A stretch of 54,592 nucleotides of DNA, taken from Guillardia theta CCMP2712 (taxonomy: Eukaryota > Cryptophyceae > Pyrenomonadales > Geminigeraceae). The notes beneath the pieces were generated by a model. The model was not told where the DNA came from, did not search any database, and saw nothing but the letters and a program-made list of their open reading frames with translations. Numbering within the stretch: position 1 is the stretch's first letter; each line of letters opens with the position of its first letter. A program made the translations under genes and the position numbers. The DNA lies in NCBI RefSeq assembly GCF_000315625.1, contig NW_005434628.1, positions 371,846 through 426,437 on the forward strand. The letters run 5' to 3'. Positions 1 through 13,110 of the stretch are shown here, piece after piece.

Positions 1-4513
<4,513 letters not shown>

Positions 4514-4860
4514 GTGAGAAAAGAAGGTTCAGATGTGTTGGAGATGATGGTGTTTCAATGTGTTTCTCATGTTCGAGTCACTAACATCTCACTCCTTTTC
4601 GTTTTCGTCTCACGTTCTCCCCACGTATCCTGTAGAATACTTCTTTGCTGTCCTTTCCCTTTTCGCATCGCGAGATTGCCTCTGCCTTGTCCCTCCCTCT
4701 CATCAAAGTCTTGCTGGTATCGTTCCATCTCATGTCTTCAACTGTTTTCCAACACAAACTGCTCTCGCTGTCATGATCCTTCCATGTCTCTGTCCTTCGC
4801 TCCACTCTCCTCCTCCCTCCCTTCGCTCGTCCCTAGATTCCACCATTGAGTCTCACCAGC
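4514..4860. other. 5' flank of GMC gene, no gene seen
   Basis: Pyrimidine-rich spacer upstream of the GMC start. I see no conserved reading frame and no clear TATA box. Confidence 0.4.
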
Positions 4861-5560
4861 CCCCTACCTCACTACCTACCCCTTTTACCCCCTACCCACC
4901 ACCTAAAACGACAACAAATGATATGAAAGGAGGGGTACTTACATATAAGGTGTGTGGGTTGTGGGGTCGACTCTGCTACCAAACATACAATCCCTGAGAC
5001 CACCCTCATTCTCTTCACCCTACCCAGGTCTCTCCCTACCCCTTCATGGTGCAAAACAACGGGTAGTCAGACGAGCTATACGTGACTAACCCCCCGTATT
5101 TACTGTTGAAATCAGGGTATCAAGTGTGTTTTCGACACTGCCGTGGGCAGAAATGATTTGGTACCCACCTCGCAATTGACAGTACCCCCTTTTGATTTGA
5201 TTGCCTCCACTACGCCTCATGCTAGTACGCCTGCTCGCTGGGACGGAGGCCCGGGGCTACTGACTCGGTCACTGACTCCCGATCGGGGGCCCCAAGCCGG
5301 CCCGGGCCGATGCTAGTATGATGATCACCGTGGCACCGTGCCGTGACTGATTCCCACCGACTGAGCCCGGGCCCGGCGGCCATCTTAGGTGCGGCCCAGC
5401 GCCGCGGCTTCACCGGGGCAGTGGGCCAGTGCCGCGGCCCCCGGGATTGTGGGCCTGTACCGCCGGGCGGTCGGCGAGGCCCGCATGCTTCGCCTCCGGC
5501 CCCCGGGCCGGGGCGTCCGATCCGTGAGTCGGAGCCTTTTAACTTGTGACTCCGAGTCCG
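4860..5560 (+). repeat. Composite dispersed element, copy 1 (TACCCC block then GC block)
   Basis: 4860-5200 is dense in TACCC/CCTACCC motifs (also GTACCCACC and AATTGACAGTACCCCC). 5220-5560 is dense in GGGCCCGG and CCGGGCCC, with short GACTCGGTCACTGACTC-like words. The same two blocks adjoin at other places in this window. Non-coding; no terminal repeats or coding capacity were found. Confidence 0.6.
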
Positions 5561-5619
5561 AGATCGAGTCTGCTAAAACCGGAAACAAATATCTAAACAC
5601 GGGGAACTGAGCTCACTCA

Positions 5620-5621
<2 letters not shown>

Positions 5622-5651
<30 letters not shown>

Positions 5652-5655
5652 GGAG
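5622..5655. repeat. (GAG)n microsatellite
   Basis: GAG triplets between composite element copy 1 and the first unit of the tandem array. Confidence 0.85.
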
Positions 5656-5940
5656 GACTCCTGTATTTCCCCCACTGCCCTATGCCTCCCATCATACCAA
5701 AGTTTACTCAAAGTCACTTGGGTCGTCATGACCACAGCTATCCATCAATAATAGTTTTACAAATGCCCAATCGTCGCGTTCTAGCCTCCTTCGGCCTCCC
5801 TTCCCGAAAAGCAGCTTGATGACTCCCCTTCGCAAGAAGCTTCTAAACCCCCTCTATCTCCCTGTAAGCCCTTACCAGACCCCCGCATCGCTCCTCTACT
5901 TCATCCCTCCCCTTCCCTCCTCTCCTCCCCTACCGCAGCC

Positions 5941-6309
5941 ATGCCCCACGCCTCGCCCTCGCCCCCGACCTTCTCCATCGCCCTCGTCAGCCTCTCCCTC
6001 TCTCGCGCCTCCTCCCCCGCTGCTGCCCGCCCTCCCCGCGCCTTCAAGCTCTCCTCGTCCCAGCAAGCCTACGTCGACGCCCACAGCCCGCCGTCGGAGC
6101 CGAGACCGGAGCAGGACGAGCTGCAGGAGCTGCAGCAAGACAAGGGCCCGAGCAAGCGAGTCAGCGTCAGCTCGGCTGGGCGGGAGCTGCTCCAGGGCGT
6201 CCTCGAGGCGAGGAAGGCCCGGGCTACAGCGCGCACGTCGAAAAGGGGTAGGAGCTGGAGGGAGGAGATGGCGAGGGCAGAGCCGCTGGAGGATCTGCCT
6301 AGTGCGTGA
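5941..6309 (+). CDS. Short Ser/Pro-rich lineage-specific protein, copy 1
   Basis: Encodes 122 residues of no family I recognise. Its four copies share the start PHAxPxPPTFSIALVSLSLS, a core SQQAYVDAH, the charged word KRVSVSSAGRELLQGVLEAR and an Arg-rich end. Copies differ by in-frame gains and losses around the DELQ repeats, which suggests the frame is translated. The ATG follows a ccgcag acceptor-like site, and an upstream cct|gtaagccc donor suggests a 5' UTR intron. This copy ends MARAEPLEDLPSA, lacking the GGFVESLEDVTE insert of copies 3 and 4. The hydrophobic stretch at residues ~11-20 could be a weak signal peptide (speculative). Confidence 0.55.
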   Translation: MPHASPSPPTFSIALVSLSLSRASSPAAARPPRAFKLSSSQQAYVDAHSPPSEPRPEQDELQELQQDKGPSKRVSVSSAGRELLQGVLEARKARATARTSKRGRSWREEMARAEPLEDLPSA

Positions 6310-6511
6310 TCATAGGAGTCGAGTTGTAGAGCAGCATTCTTGTACGGGACCTGTAGAGTAAATACCTTCGTGATGCTACCCATGACTTCCATACTATCAA
6401 AAGTTTCATGGCGAGACTGACGGAGGCGAGTGTATGATTACCTACATGCTGCATGAGCTGACAGAGAAGGTCAGGCGTTGATTATCTGATCATTCTTTAT
6501 GCTACAGCTAT

Positions 6512-6770
6512 TTGCCCCCGGCCTTCTCAATCGTCCTCGTCAGACTCTTGCTTTCTCGGCTCCCCACGCCGTTTGGCTCTCAGAGACTCCCCATCCCAGC
6601 AAGCCTACGTCAACACCCGCCGACCTCCTTCAGAGCCTCTGCCCAAGGGGGAGGAGGTAAGGAAAGAGCAGGGGAGTCAGGGTCAGGTCTACTGGGATGG
6701 ATTCGTTGATTGCCGAGGAACGATTGTTCGGATTCGGAATCCTCCCACGCACAAGCAACGGCTTCACTAG
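6512..6770 (+). pseudogene. Diverged, frame-broken paralogue of the short Ser/Pro-rich gene
   Basis: Shares PAFSIVLVRLLLSR and, after a frame change, SQQAYVNTRRPPSEP with the intact copies, so homology continues across two frames. It ends in a different tail (NPPTHKQRLH). A sister copy lies at 7783-8152. Probably a pseudogene; a spliced diverged gene is the alternative. Confidence 0.55.
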
Positions 6771-7253
6771 CCTGACAACTGATGTCGGGCCGCCAGACAC
6801 TCCAGGCTCAGTGGACGGAGAAACTGACCCTGGTAGCTCATGCTGCAAGAAAGCAGGGACGTGCTTGTGTCCAAGTCAGGTCGGACAGCCCTCAAAACCG
6901 AGGAAATGACCACAGAACAAAGAGGAATAACGATCATGCGAAGAAAGATCTTGGCACCCTCCCCTCCCCCGACCTACCACCCCCCCCACCCCATTGCGTT
7001 TTCCCGGGCTCAAACCTTAGCCAGTCCGTAGTAGCCAAGAGTTCTGGTTTGAGAGCTGTCGATGGTCAGCCAGGAGGACTCAGAAAGGTTATGAATCACT
7101 TACACCGAACCAGGACATCCCCAAGTAGCGTGACGTTATGGGAGATGCCTCACAGCCATGACTAGACTGAGGAAAAAACGATCTACACTCCCCACATTCT
7201 ACACCGGGATATCAAATGTCGCAGCCCCTACCCCCCCCAGCCCCTCTGTAAAA
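6770..7253. other. Spacer between array units, no gene seen
   Basis: Unique-looking sequence with a C-rich stretch near 6980-6995 and a short CCTACCCC-like patch near 7228. No conserved frame recognised. Confidence 0.4.
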
Positions 7254-7356
7254 AGCTTCTAAACCCCCTCTATCTCCCTGTAAGCCCTTACCAGACCCCC
7301 GCATCGCTCCTCTACTTCATCCCTCCCCTTCCCTCCTCTCCTCCCCTACCGCAGCC

Positions 7357-7722
7357 ATGCCCCACGCCTCGCCCTCGCCCCCGACCTTCTCCATCGCCCT
7401 CGTCAGCCTCTCCCTCTCTCGCGCCTCCTCCCCCGCTGCTGCCCGCCCTCCCCGCGCCTTCAAGCTCTCCCCGTCCCAGCAATCCTACGTCGACGCCCAC
7501 ACCCCACCGTCAGAGCAAACGCCCAGGAAGCAAGACGAGCTCCAGCAAGACAAGGGACCGAGCAAGCGAGTCAGCGTCAGCTCGGCTGGGCGGGAGCTGC
7601 TCCAGGGCGTCCTCGAGGCGAGGAAGGCCCGGGCTACAGCGCGCACGTCGAAAAGGGGTAGGAGCTGGAGGGAGGAGATGGCGAGGGCAGAGCCGCTGGA
7701 GGATCTGCCTAGCGAGATGTAA
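7357..7722 (+). CDS. Short Ser/Pro-rich lineage-specific protein, copy 2
   Basis: 121 residues, close to copy 1, with the same start context and the MARAEPLEDLPS end (here finishing EM). It differs at SPSQQSYVDAH and in the DELQ-repeat region (TPRKQDELQQDKG), where length changes are multiples of three. Function unknown. Its unit is truncated at the 5' side, beginning near 7253. Confidence 0.55.
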   Translation: MPHASPSPPTFSIALVSLSLSRASSPAAARPPRAFKLSPSQQSYVDAHTPPSEQTPRKQDELQQDKGPSKRVSVSSAGRELLQGVLEARKARATARTSKRGRSWREEMARAEPLEDLPSEM

Positions 7723-7782
7723 AGCAGCATTCTTGTACGGGACCTGTAGAGTAAATACCTTCGTGATGCTACCCAAAGTTTC

Positions 7783-8152
7783 ATGGCGAGACTGACGGAG
7801 GCTGATCTGATCATGTCCTATGCTACAGCTATTTTCCCCCGGCCTTCTCCATCGCCCTCGTCAGACTCTTCCTTTCTCGGCTCCCCACGCCGTTTGGCTT
7901 TCAGAGACTCCCCATCCCAGCAAGCCTACGTCAACACCCGCCGACCTCCTTTCAGAGCCTCTGCCCAAGGGGGAGGAGGTAAGGAAAGAGCAAGGGAGTC
8001 AGGGTCAGGTCTGCTGGGATGGATTCGTTGATTGCCGAGGAACGATTATTCGGATTCGGAATCCTCCCACGCACAAGCACCGGCTTCAGGGAGGCTTCGT
8101 GGAGTCGCTGGAGGACGTGACGGAGATGGCGAGGGCAGAGCGGTGGGCGTAG
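7783..8152 (+). pseudogene. Chimeric/diverged paralogue ending like copies 3 and 4
   Basis: The first part matches the broken paralogue at 6512-6770 (PRPSPSPSSDSS, then SQQAYVNTRRPP in another frame). The last 20 residues, from GGFVESLEDV to the stop at 8150-8152, are identical in frame to the ends of copies 3 and 4. It looks like a recombinant or a decayed first member of the unit. An AATAAA lies 60 bases downstream. Confidence 0.5.
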
Positions 8153-8212
8153 GAGAGGAGGTAGCAGAGGAGTGTACAGTAGAGACCCCTTTCAGTCTTG
8201 GGGAGCGTGTAG

Positions 8213-8512
8213 AATAAAGCCAAGGCTGACGCAGCCGTCTTGTTGCTGACCGGGAGTCGATGTTGGGGTCTCGGCACCTCTCATGCCTCATACCTGCAGC
8301 TCCTCTGAGGGGTCAAGACCTGCCAGAGCGATACCGAGGCTGGCCAGAGGTACGTCGCCAGGCGTGCGATGCTGTCCCGCCTGTCAAGTCCAGACTCCTT
8401 GAAGCTCACGGACACAGAGATAGGAGGGAGGGAGATTGGGAGGGAGGTGCAGGTGTGGAAGCGAGATCGCTATGCCTAGCCGTCGGGTCGAGGCTGCCTG
8501 CATGGTTTTATT
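8213..8512. terminator. Facing poly(A) signals, unit B
   Basis: AATAAA on + at 8213-8218, downstream of the 8152 stop. AATAAA on - (plus-strand TTTATT at 8507-8512), downstream of the MYB-like stop at 8544. The pair is repeated at the same relative places in the other units. Confidence 0.6.
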
Positions 8513-8543
8513 CTCAGCAGACAATCTCATCACCTCCATATCT

Positions 8544-9125
8544 CTACTGCTCGCTCGCTTCCCCCCTGCCTCGCTCTCTCGCTCCCGGTCTCTCCTCGCC
8601 CGCAGCCCTCCAGTCCTGTCCTCTCCTCGCCAGCTGCTGGAAGTACTTCTGCGCATGCGAGCGGACCTGGGCCTCGTCGCGTGTGCCTATGGCTTGGGCG
8701 ATCTTCCTCGCTGCTCCTCGTCCCAGCCCGACTCGCAGCCTCCCCCCGCTGTCCCTCACGCCCGTCTTGCCGCGACGTCGGGTGGACACGTGAGCATGGA
8801 GGGCGGTGAGGAAGCGGTCATGCTCCTCCGAGGTCCACATGCGGCGAGGGACGGGGCGGTCGTCGCTGCTGCCGCCATCAGACCTGGAGGGAGAGGAGCT
8901 CGATGATGTTGGGGCGGTCGGGTAGCAGCAGTCGAAGAGGGAGGATAGGGGCTGGCCAGTCAGAGTGGCTTTGTGTGCTGCAGAGAAAGATGAAGCGGGA
9001 GAGTAGGGGGAGGAGTCTGGGGAGGGGGAGGGGGAGGGGGGAGGGGAGGGGGAGGGGATCAGATAGGAGGGATGGACATCGTGGGGATAGAGGGCAGCAA
9101 CGGAAGCATCCACCGACATCGTCAT
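8544..9125 (-). CDS. SHAQKYF-class MYB-like transcription factor, copy 1
   Basis: Single-repeat MYB-like DNA-binding protein of the SHAQKYF type, a class that in plants and algae includes circadian and light regulators; nuclear role inferred. 193 residues from the ATG at 9125; the frame is open further upstream but without an ATG. A Ser/Pro-rich N-terminus is followed by RRMWTSEEHDRFLTALHAHV (first Trp near residue 97), a basic ~20-residue insertion, KIAQAIGTRDEAQVR and SHAQKYF at about 156-162, then a short basic tail. The second Trp of a usual MYB repeat is not seen, and the loop is longer than normal. This is the only copy with the canonical SHAQKYF; the others read SHAHKYF. It is divergent from the short gene at 9531. 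Confidence 0.8.
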   Translation of the reverse strand: MTMSVDASVAALYPHDVHPSYLIPSPSPPPSPSPSPDSSPYSPASSFSAAHKATLTGQPLSSLFDCCYPTAPTSSSSSPSRSDGGSSDDRPVPRRMWTSEEHDRFLTALHAHVSTRRRGKTGVRDSGGRLRVGLGRGAARKIAQAIGTRDEAQVRSHAQKYFQQLARRGQDWRAAGEERPGARERGRGEASEQ

Positions 9126-9530
9126 CGCACAACGGACGGACAAGGAGGATGGAAGTGGACTTGAGGAAAGGAGACTAGAACTTTGCAGGAGCAGGGCATG
9201 TCTCAATAGACAACGATTGGAGAGAGACGACGTGTGGCTAGCAAAAGGCAACGCATGAACGTCGCAACCCTTGGAGGAGCTGCGGTTTGAGGGATAAGTA
9301 GCGTGATATTCTGGGGATAACGATTTCGGTATCGTGACGAAACAAGGGGAGGAAGCTCAATCGTTGCGTTCTAGCCTCCTTCGGACTCCCTTCCCGAAAA
9401 GCAGCTTGATGACTCCCCTTCGCAAGAAGCTTCTAAACCCCCTCTATCTCCCTGTAAGCCCTCACCAGACCCCCGCATCGCTCCTCTACTTCATCCCTCC
9501 CCCTCCCTCCTCTCCTCCCCTACCGCAGCC

Positions 9531-9917
9531 ATGCCCCACGCTCCCCCCCCGCCCCCGACCTTCTCCATCGCCCTCGTCAGCCTCTCCCTCTCTCGCGGCT
9601 CCTCCCCCGCTGCTGCCCGCCCTCCCCGCGCCTTCAAGCTCTCCCCGTCCCAGCAAGCCTACGTCGACGCCCACAGCCCGCCGTCGGAGCAAACGCCCGA
9701 GCAGGACGAGCTGCAGGAGCTCCAGCAAGGCAAGGGCCCGAGTAAGCGAGTCAGCGTCAGCTCGGCTGGGCGGGAGCTGCTCCAGGGCGTCCTCGAGGCG
9801 AGGAAGGCCCGGGCTACAGCGCGCACGTCGTCGGGGAGGAGCTGGAGGGAGGAGGGAGGCTTCGTGGAGTCGCTGGAGGACGTGACGGAGATGGCGAGGG
9901 CAGAGCGGTGGGCGTAG
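9531..9917 (+). CDS. Short Ser/Pro-rich lineage-specific protein, copy 3
   Basis: 128 residues. Same N-terminal and core words as copies 1 and 2, but the C-terminus carries GGFVESLEDVTEMARAERWA. That is the longer form, from which copies 1 and 2 appear to have lost an internal segment. The ATG follows a ccgcag acceptor-like site, with the likely donor cct|gtaagccc upstream (about 9456). AATAAA at 9978-9983. No domain recognised. Confidence 0.55.
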   Translation: MPHAPPPPPTFSIALVSLSLSRGSSPAAARPPRAFKLSPSQQAYVDAHSPPSEQTPEQDELQELQQGKGPSKRVSVSSAGRELLQGVLEARKARATARTSSGRSWREEGGFVESLEDVTEMARAERWA

Positions 9918-9977
9918 GAGAGGAGGTAGCAGAGGAGTGTACAGTAGAGACCCCTTTCAGTCTTGGGGAGCGTGTAG

Positions 9978-10258
9978 AATAAAGCCAAGGCTGATGCAGC
10001 CGTCTTGTTGCTGACCGGGAGTCGATGTTGGGGTCTCGGCACCTCTCATGCCTCATACCTGCAGCTCCTCTGAGGGGTCAAGACCTGCCATGGCGATACA
10101 GACGCTGGCCAGAGGTACGTCGCCAGGCGTGCGATGCTGTCCCGCCTGTCAAGTCCAGACTCCTTGAAGCTCACGGACACAGAGATAGGAGGGAGGGAGA
10201 TTGGAAGCGAGATCGCTATGCCTAGCCGTCGGGTCGAGGCTGCCTGCATGGTTTTATT
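9978..10258. terminator. Facing poly(A) signals, unit C
   Basis: AATAAA on + at 9978-9983, 61 bases after the stop of the short gene. AATAAA on - (plus TTTATT 10253-10258), about 50 bases after the MYB-like stop at 10307. Convergent gene pair. Confidence 0.6.
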
Positions 10259-10306
10259 CTCAGCAGACAATCTCATCACCTCCACAATCTCATCACCTCC
10301 ATATCT

Positions 10307-10888
10307 CTACTGCTCGCTCGCTTCCCCCCTGCCTCGCTCTCTCGCTCCCGGTCTCTCCTCGCCCGCAGCCCTCCAGTCCTGTCCTCTCCTCGCCAGCTGC
10401 TGGAAGTACTTATGCGCATGCGAGCGGACCTGGGCCTCGTCGCGTGTGCCTATGGCTTGGGCGATCTTCCTCGCTGCTCCTCGTCCCAGCCCGACTCGCA
10501 GCCTCCCCCCGCTGTCCCTCACGCCCGTCTTGCCGCGACGTCGGGTGGACACGTGAGCATGGAGGGCGGTGAGGAAGCGATCATGCTCCTCCGAGGTCCA
10601 CATGCGGCGAGGGACGGGGCGGTCGTCGCTGCTGCCGCCATCAGACCTGGAGGGAGAGGAGCTCGATGATGTTGGGGCGGTCGGGTAGCAGCAGTCGAAG
10701 AGGGAGGATAGGGGCTGGCCAGTCAGAGTGGCTTTGTGTGCTGCAGAGAAAGATGAAGCGGGAGAGTAGGGGGAGGAGTCGGGGGAGGGGGAGGGGGAGG
10801 GGGGGGGGGAGGGGGAGGGGATCAGATAGGAGGGATGGACATCGTGGGGATAGAGGGCAGCAACGGAAGCATCCACCGACATCGTCAT
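10307..10888 (-). CDS. SHAQKYF-class MYB-like transcription factor, copy 2
   Basis: 193 residues, the same length as copy 1 and nearly identical in sequence. The signature reads SHAHKYF, a Gln-to-His change in the third helix. The Ser/Pro-rich N-terminus, the WTSEEHDRF helix and the basic insertion are kept. Conservation of the full frame suggests a working gene, but the change falls in the diagnostic motif. It is convergent with short-gene copy 3. Confidence 0.75.
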   Translation of the reverse strand: MTMSVDASVAALYPHDVHPSYLIPSPSPPPSPSPSPDSSPYSPASSFSAAHKATLTGQPLSSLFDCCYPTAPTSSSSSPSRSDGGSSDDRPVPRRMWTSEEHDRFLTALHAHVSTRRRGKTGVRDSGGRLRVGLGRGAARKIAQAIGTRDEAQVRSHAHKYFQQLARRGQDWRAAGEERPGARERGRGEASEQ

Positions 10889-11112
10889 CGCACAACGGAC
10901 GGACAAGGAGGATGGAAGTGGACTTGAGGAAAGGAGACTAGAACTTTGCATACTAGCCTCCTTCGGACTCCCTTCCCGAAAAGCGGCTTGATGACTTCCC
11001 TTCGCAAGAAGCTTCTAAACCCCCTCTATCTCCCTGTAAGCCCTCACCAGACCCCCGCATCGCTCCTCTACTTCATCCCTCCCCCTCCCTCCTCTCCTCC
11101 CCTACCGCAGCA

Positions 11113-11505
11113 ATGCCCCACGCCCTCCCCCCGCCCCCGACCTTCTCCATCGCCCTCGTCAGCCTCTCCCTCTCTCGCGCCTCCTCCCCCGCTGCTGCCC
11201 GCCCTCCCCGCGCCTTCAAGCTCTCCCCGTCCCAGCAAGCCTACGTCGACGCCCACAGCCCGCCGTCGGAGCCCAGACCCGAGCAGAACGAGCTCCAGCA
11301 GGACGAGCTCCAGCAAGGCATTGGACCGAGCAAGCGAGTCAGCGTCAGCTCGGCTGGGCGGGAGCTGCTCCAGGGCGTCCTCGAGGCGAGGAAGGCCCGG
11401 GCTACAGCGCGCACGTCGTCGGGGAGGAGCTGGAGGGAGGAGGGAGGCTTCGTGGAGTCGCTGGAGGACGTGACGGAGATGGCGAGGGCAGAGCGGTGGG
11501 CGTAG
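11113..11505 (+). CDS. Short Ser/Pro-rich lineage-specific protein, copy 4
   Basis: 130 residues, the longest copy, because the DELQ repeat is expanded in frame (PEQNELQQDELQQG). It ends GGFVESLEDVTEMARAERWA like copy 3. Same putative 5' UTR intron and an AATAAA at 11566-11571. Function unknown. Confidence 0.55.
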   Translation: MPHALPPPPTFSIALVSLSLSRASSPAAARPPRAFKLSPSQQAYVDAHSPPSEPRPEQNELQQDELQQGIGPSKRVSVSSAGRELLQGVLEARKARATARTSSGRSWREEGGFVESLEDVTEMARAERWA

Positions 11506-11565
11506 GAGAGGAGGTAGCAGAGGAGTGTACAGTAGAGACCCCTTTCAGTCTTGGGGAGCGTGTAG

Positions 11566-11859
11566 AATAAAGCCAAGGCTGACGCAGCCGTCTTGTTGCT
11601 GACCGGGAGTCGATGTTGGGGTCTCGGCACCTCTCATGCCTCATACCTGCAGCTCCTCTGAGGGGTCAAGACCTGCCAGAGCGATACCGAGGCTGGCCAG
11701 AGGTACGTCGCCAGGCGTGCGATGCTGTCCCGCCTGTCAAGTCCAGACTCCTTGAAGCTCACGGACACAGAGATAGGAGGGAGGGAGATTGGGAGGGAGG
11801 AGCAAGAGCGAGATCGCTATGCCTAGCCGTCGGGTCGAGGCTGCTCGCATGGTTTTATT
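11566..11859. terminator. Facing poly(A) signals, unit D
   Basis: AATAAA on + at 11566-11571 and on - (plus TTTATT 11854-11859), at the same relative positions as in units B and C. Confidence 0.55.
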
Positions 11860-11890
11860 CTCAGCAGACAATCTCATCACCTCCATCTCT

Positions 11891-12427
11891 CTACTGCTCG
11901 CTCGCTTCCCCCCTGCCTCGCTCTCTCGCTCCCGGTCTCTCCTCGCTCGCTTCCACTGCCGGTCTCTCCTCGCCCGCAGCCCTCCAGTCCTGTCCTCTCC
12001 TCGCCAGCTGCTGGAAGTACTTATGCGCATGCGAGCGGACCTGGGCCTCGTCGCGTGTGCCTATGGCTTGGGCGATCTTCCTCGCTGCTCCTCGTCCCAG
12101 CCCGACTCGCAGCCTCCCCCCGCTGTCCCTCACGCCCGTCTTGCCGCGACGTCGGGTGGACACGTGAGCATGGAGGGCGGTGAGGAAGCGGTCATGCTCC
12201 TCCGAGGTCCACATGCGGCGAGGGACGGGGCGGTCGTCGCTGCTGCCGCCATGAGACGTGCAGGGAGAGGAGCTCGATGATCTTGAGGTGGTCGGGTAGC
12301 AGCAGGCGAAGAGGGAGGATAGGGGCTGGCCAGTCAGAGTGGCTTTGTGTGCTGCAGAAAGCGAGGGAGCGGGAGAGTAGGGGGAGGAGGAGGGCGAGGT
12401 CGAGGGGGGCCTTTCCCCAAACAGCAA
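11891..12427 (-). pseudogene. 5'-truncated SHAQKYF-class MYB-like gene, copy 3
   Basis: The DNA-binding part is present (WTSEEHDRF, the basic insertion, SHAHKYF) with an extra in-frame RPAVEASEE segment near the end. Homology to copies 1 and 2 stops about 90 residues before the Trp, and the N-terminus is replaced. Upstream in frame there is a TAG (near 12451) and no ATG, so the normal start is lost. The only Met within reach is at the first Trp (MWTSEEH). Most likely a truncated pseudogene at the array edge; transcription from a new upstream exon is possible. Confidence 0.6.
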
Positions 12428-12599
12428 CGCGTCCAGGCATGAGATATTTGACTAGGAAACTGCAACGCTTCCGTAAGAAGATTCTCGACTCAGTGACTTG
12501 GAAAAGACAACGCATGAATGTCGCAACTTGGCAACCGTCGGGCCTTGGAGCCGGGGCAGTGGATAGATGATAGTATCCGAAGTTTGCCAAGTACACTCA

Positions 12600-13080
12600 A
12601 CAAGCCACGGTGGGCCGAGCGGCCCTCGCCAGGCCCTGAGGGCCTGGCCAGGCAGGCCCGGCCGGCAAACCGTTGGCAGTTCCCTCAGGCTCCCTGCTGC
12701 GATCCGATGATCACGTACACTGTTGAGGACCGTACCGTTCCGGCCAAGACTTGAGCCGCATATTACTAGTCCGAACATCACACATAGTCAAATTTTCAAA
12801 TTTTCATGAGTCCTGAGTAAGTTCGTGTGACACGCACGGTACTGGGCCGTGTGACTCGACTCCGGCAATAACGGTTCAAAACGCTCGCCGCGGCACTGAC
12901 AGAGAACCCGAGACAACTTGAACGAACTTCCGACGTCCGATCGCTCGGACTCCGAGCCTGCGCCGGGCGCGGCGGGCCCGCCGCCGGAGCATGCGGCAGT
13001 GCCCGGCCATCCCCGGCCGCGGACACCGTCACCGGGCCCGGCCGGGCTGTATACTATGTGATACATATCACGGTTCCGCT
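12600..13080. repeat. GC-block dispersed repeat (CCGG/GGGCCC-rich)
   Basis: GCCGGGC, GGCCCGCCGCCGG and similar words, with an AT-rich piece (12784-12805, tcaaattttcaaattttcat) inside. It abuts the carotenoid isomerase promoter. No coding potential recognised. Confidence 0.55.
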
Positions 13081-13110
13081 CGATTGCACCCCCGATCGCA
13101 CACATAAAGG

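Larger units (their letters stand above)
5778..12400. repeat. Tandem array of a two-gene segmental repeat
   Basis: A unit starting tagcctccttcgg and ending gactagaactttgca recurs. The two best copies are 9369-10943 and 10950 to about 12380. A composite copy occupies about 7253-9183 and a short copy 5778 to about 6430. Full units carry a short Ser/Pro-rich gene (+), facing poly(A) signals, then a MYB-like gene (-). Near-identity over long stretches points to recent duplication. The last unit loses homology inside the 5' end of its MYB gene. Confidence 0.85.

Noticed and set aside
9659-10042. Minus-strand ~127-residue frames (MPRPQHRL...) repeated at each short-gene copy
   Set aside because: They are antisense shadows of the short Ser/Pro-rich genes, and their ends shift with changes that keep the plus-strand frame.
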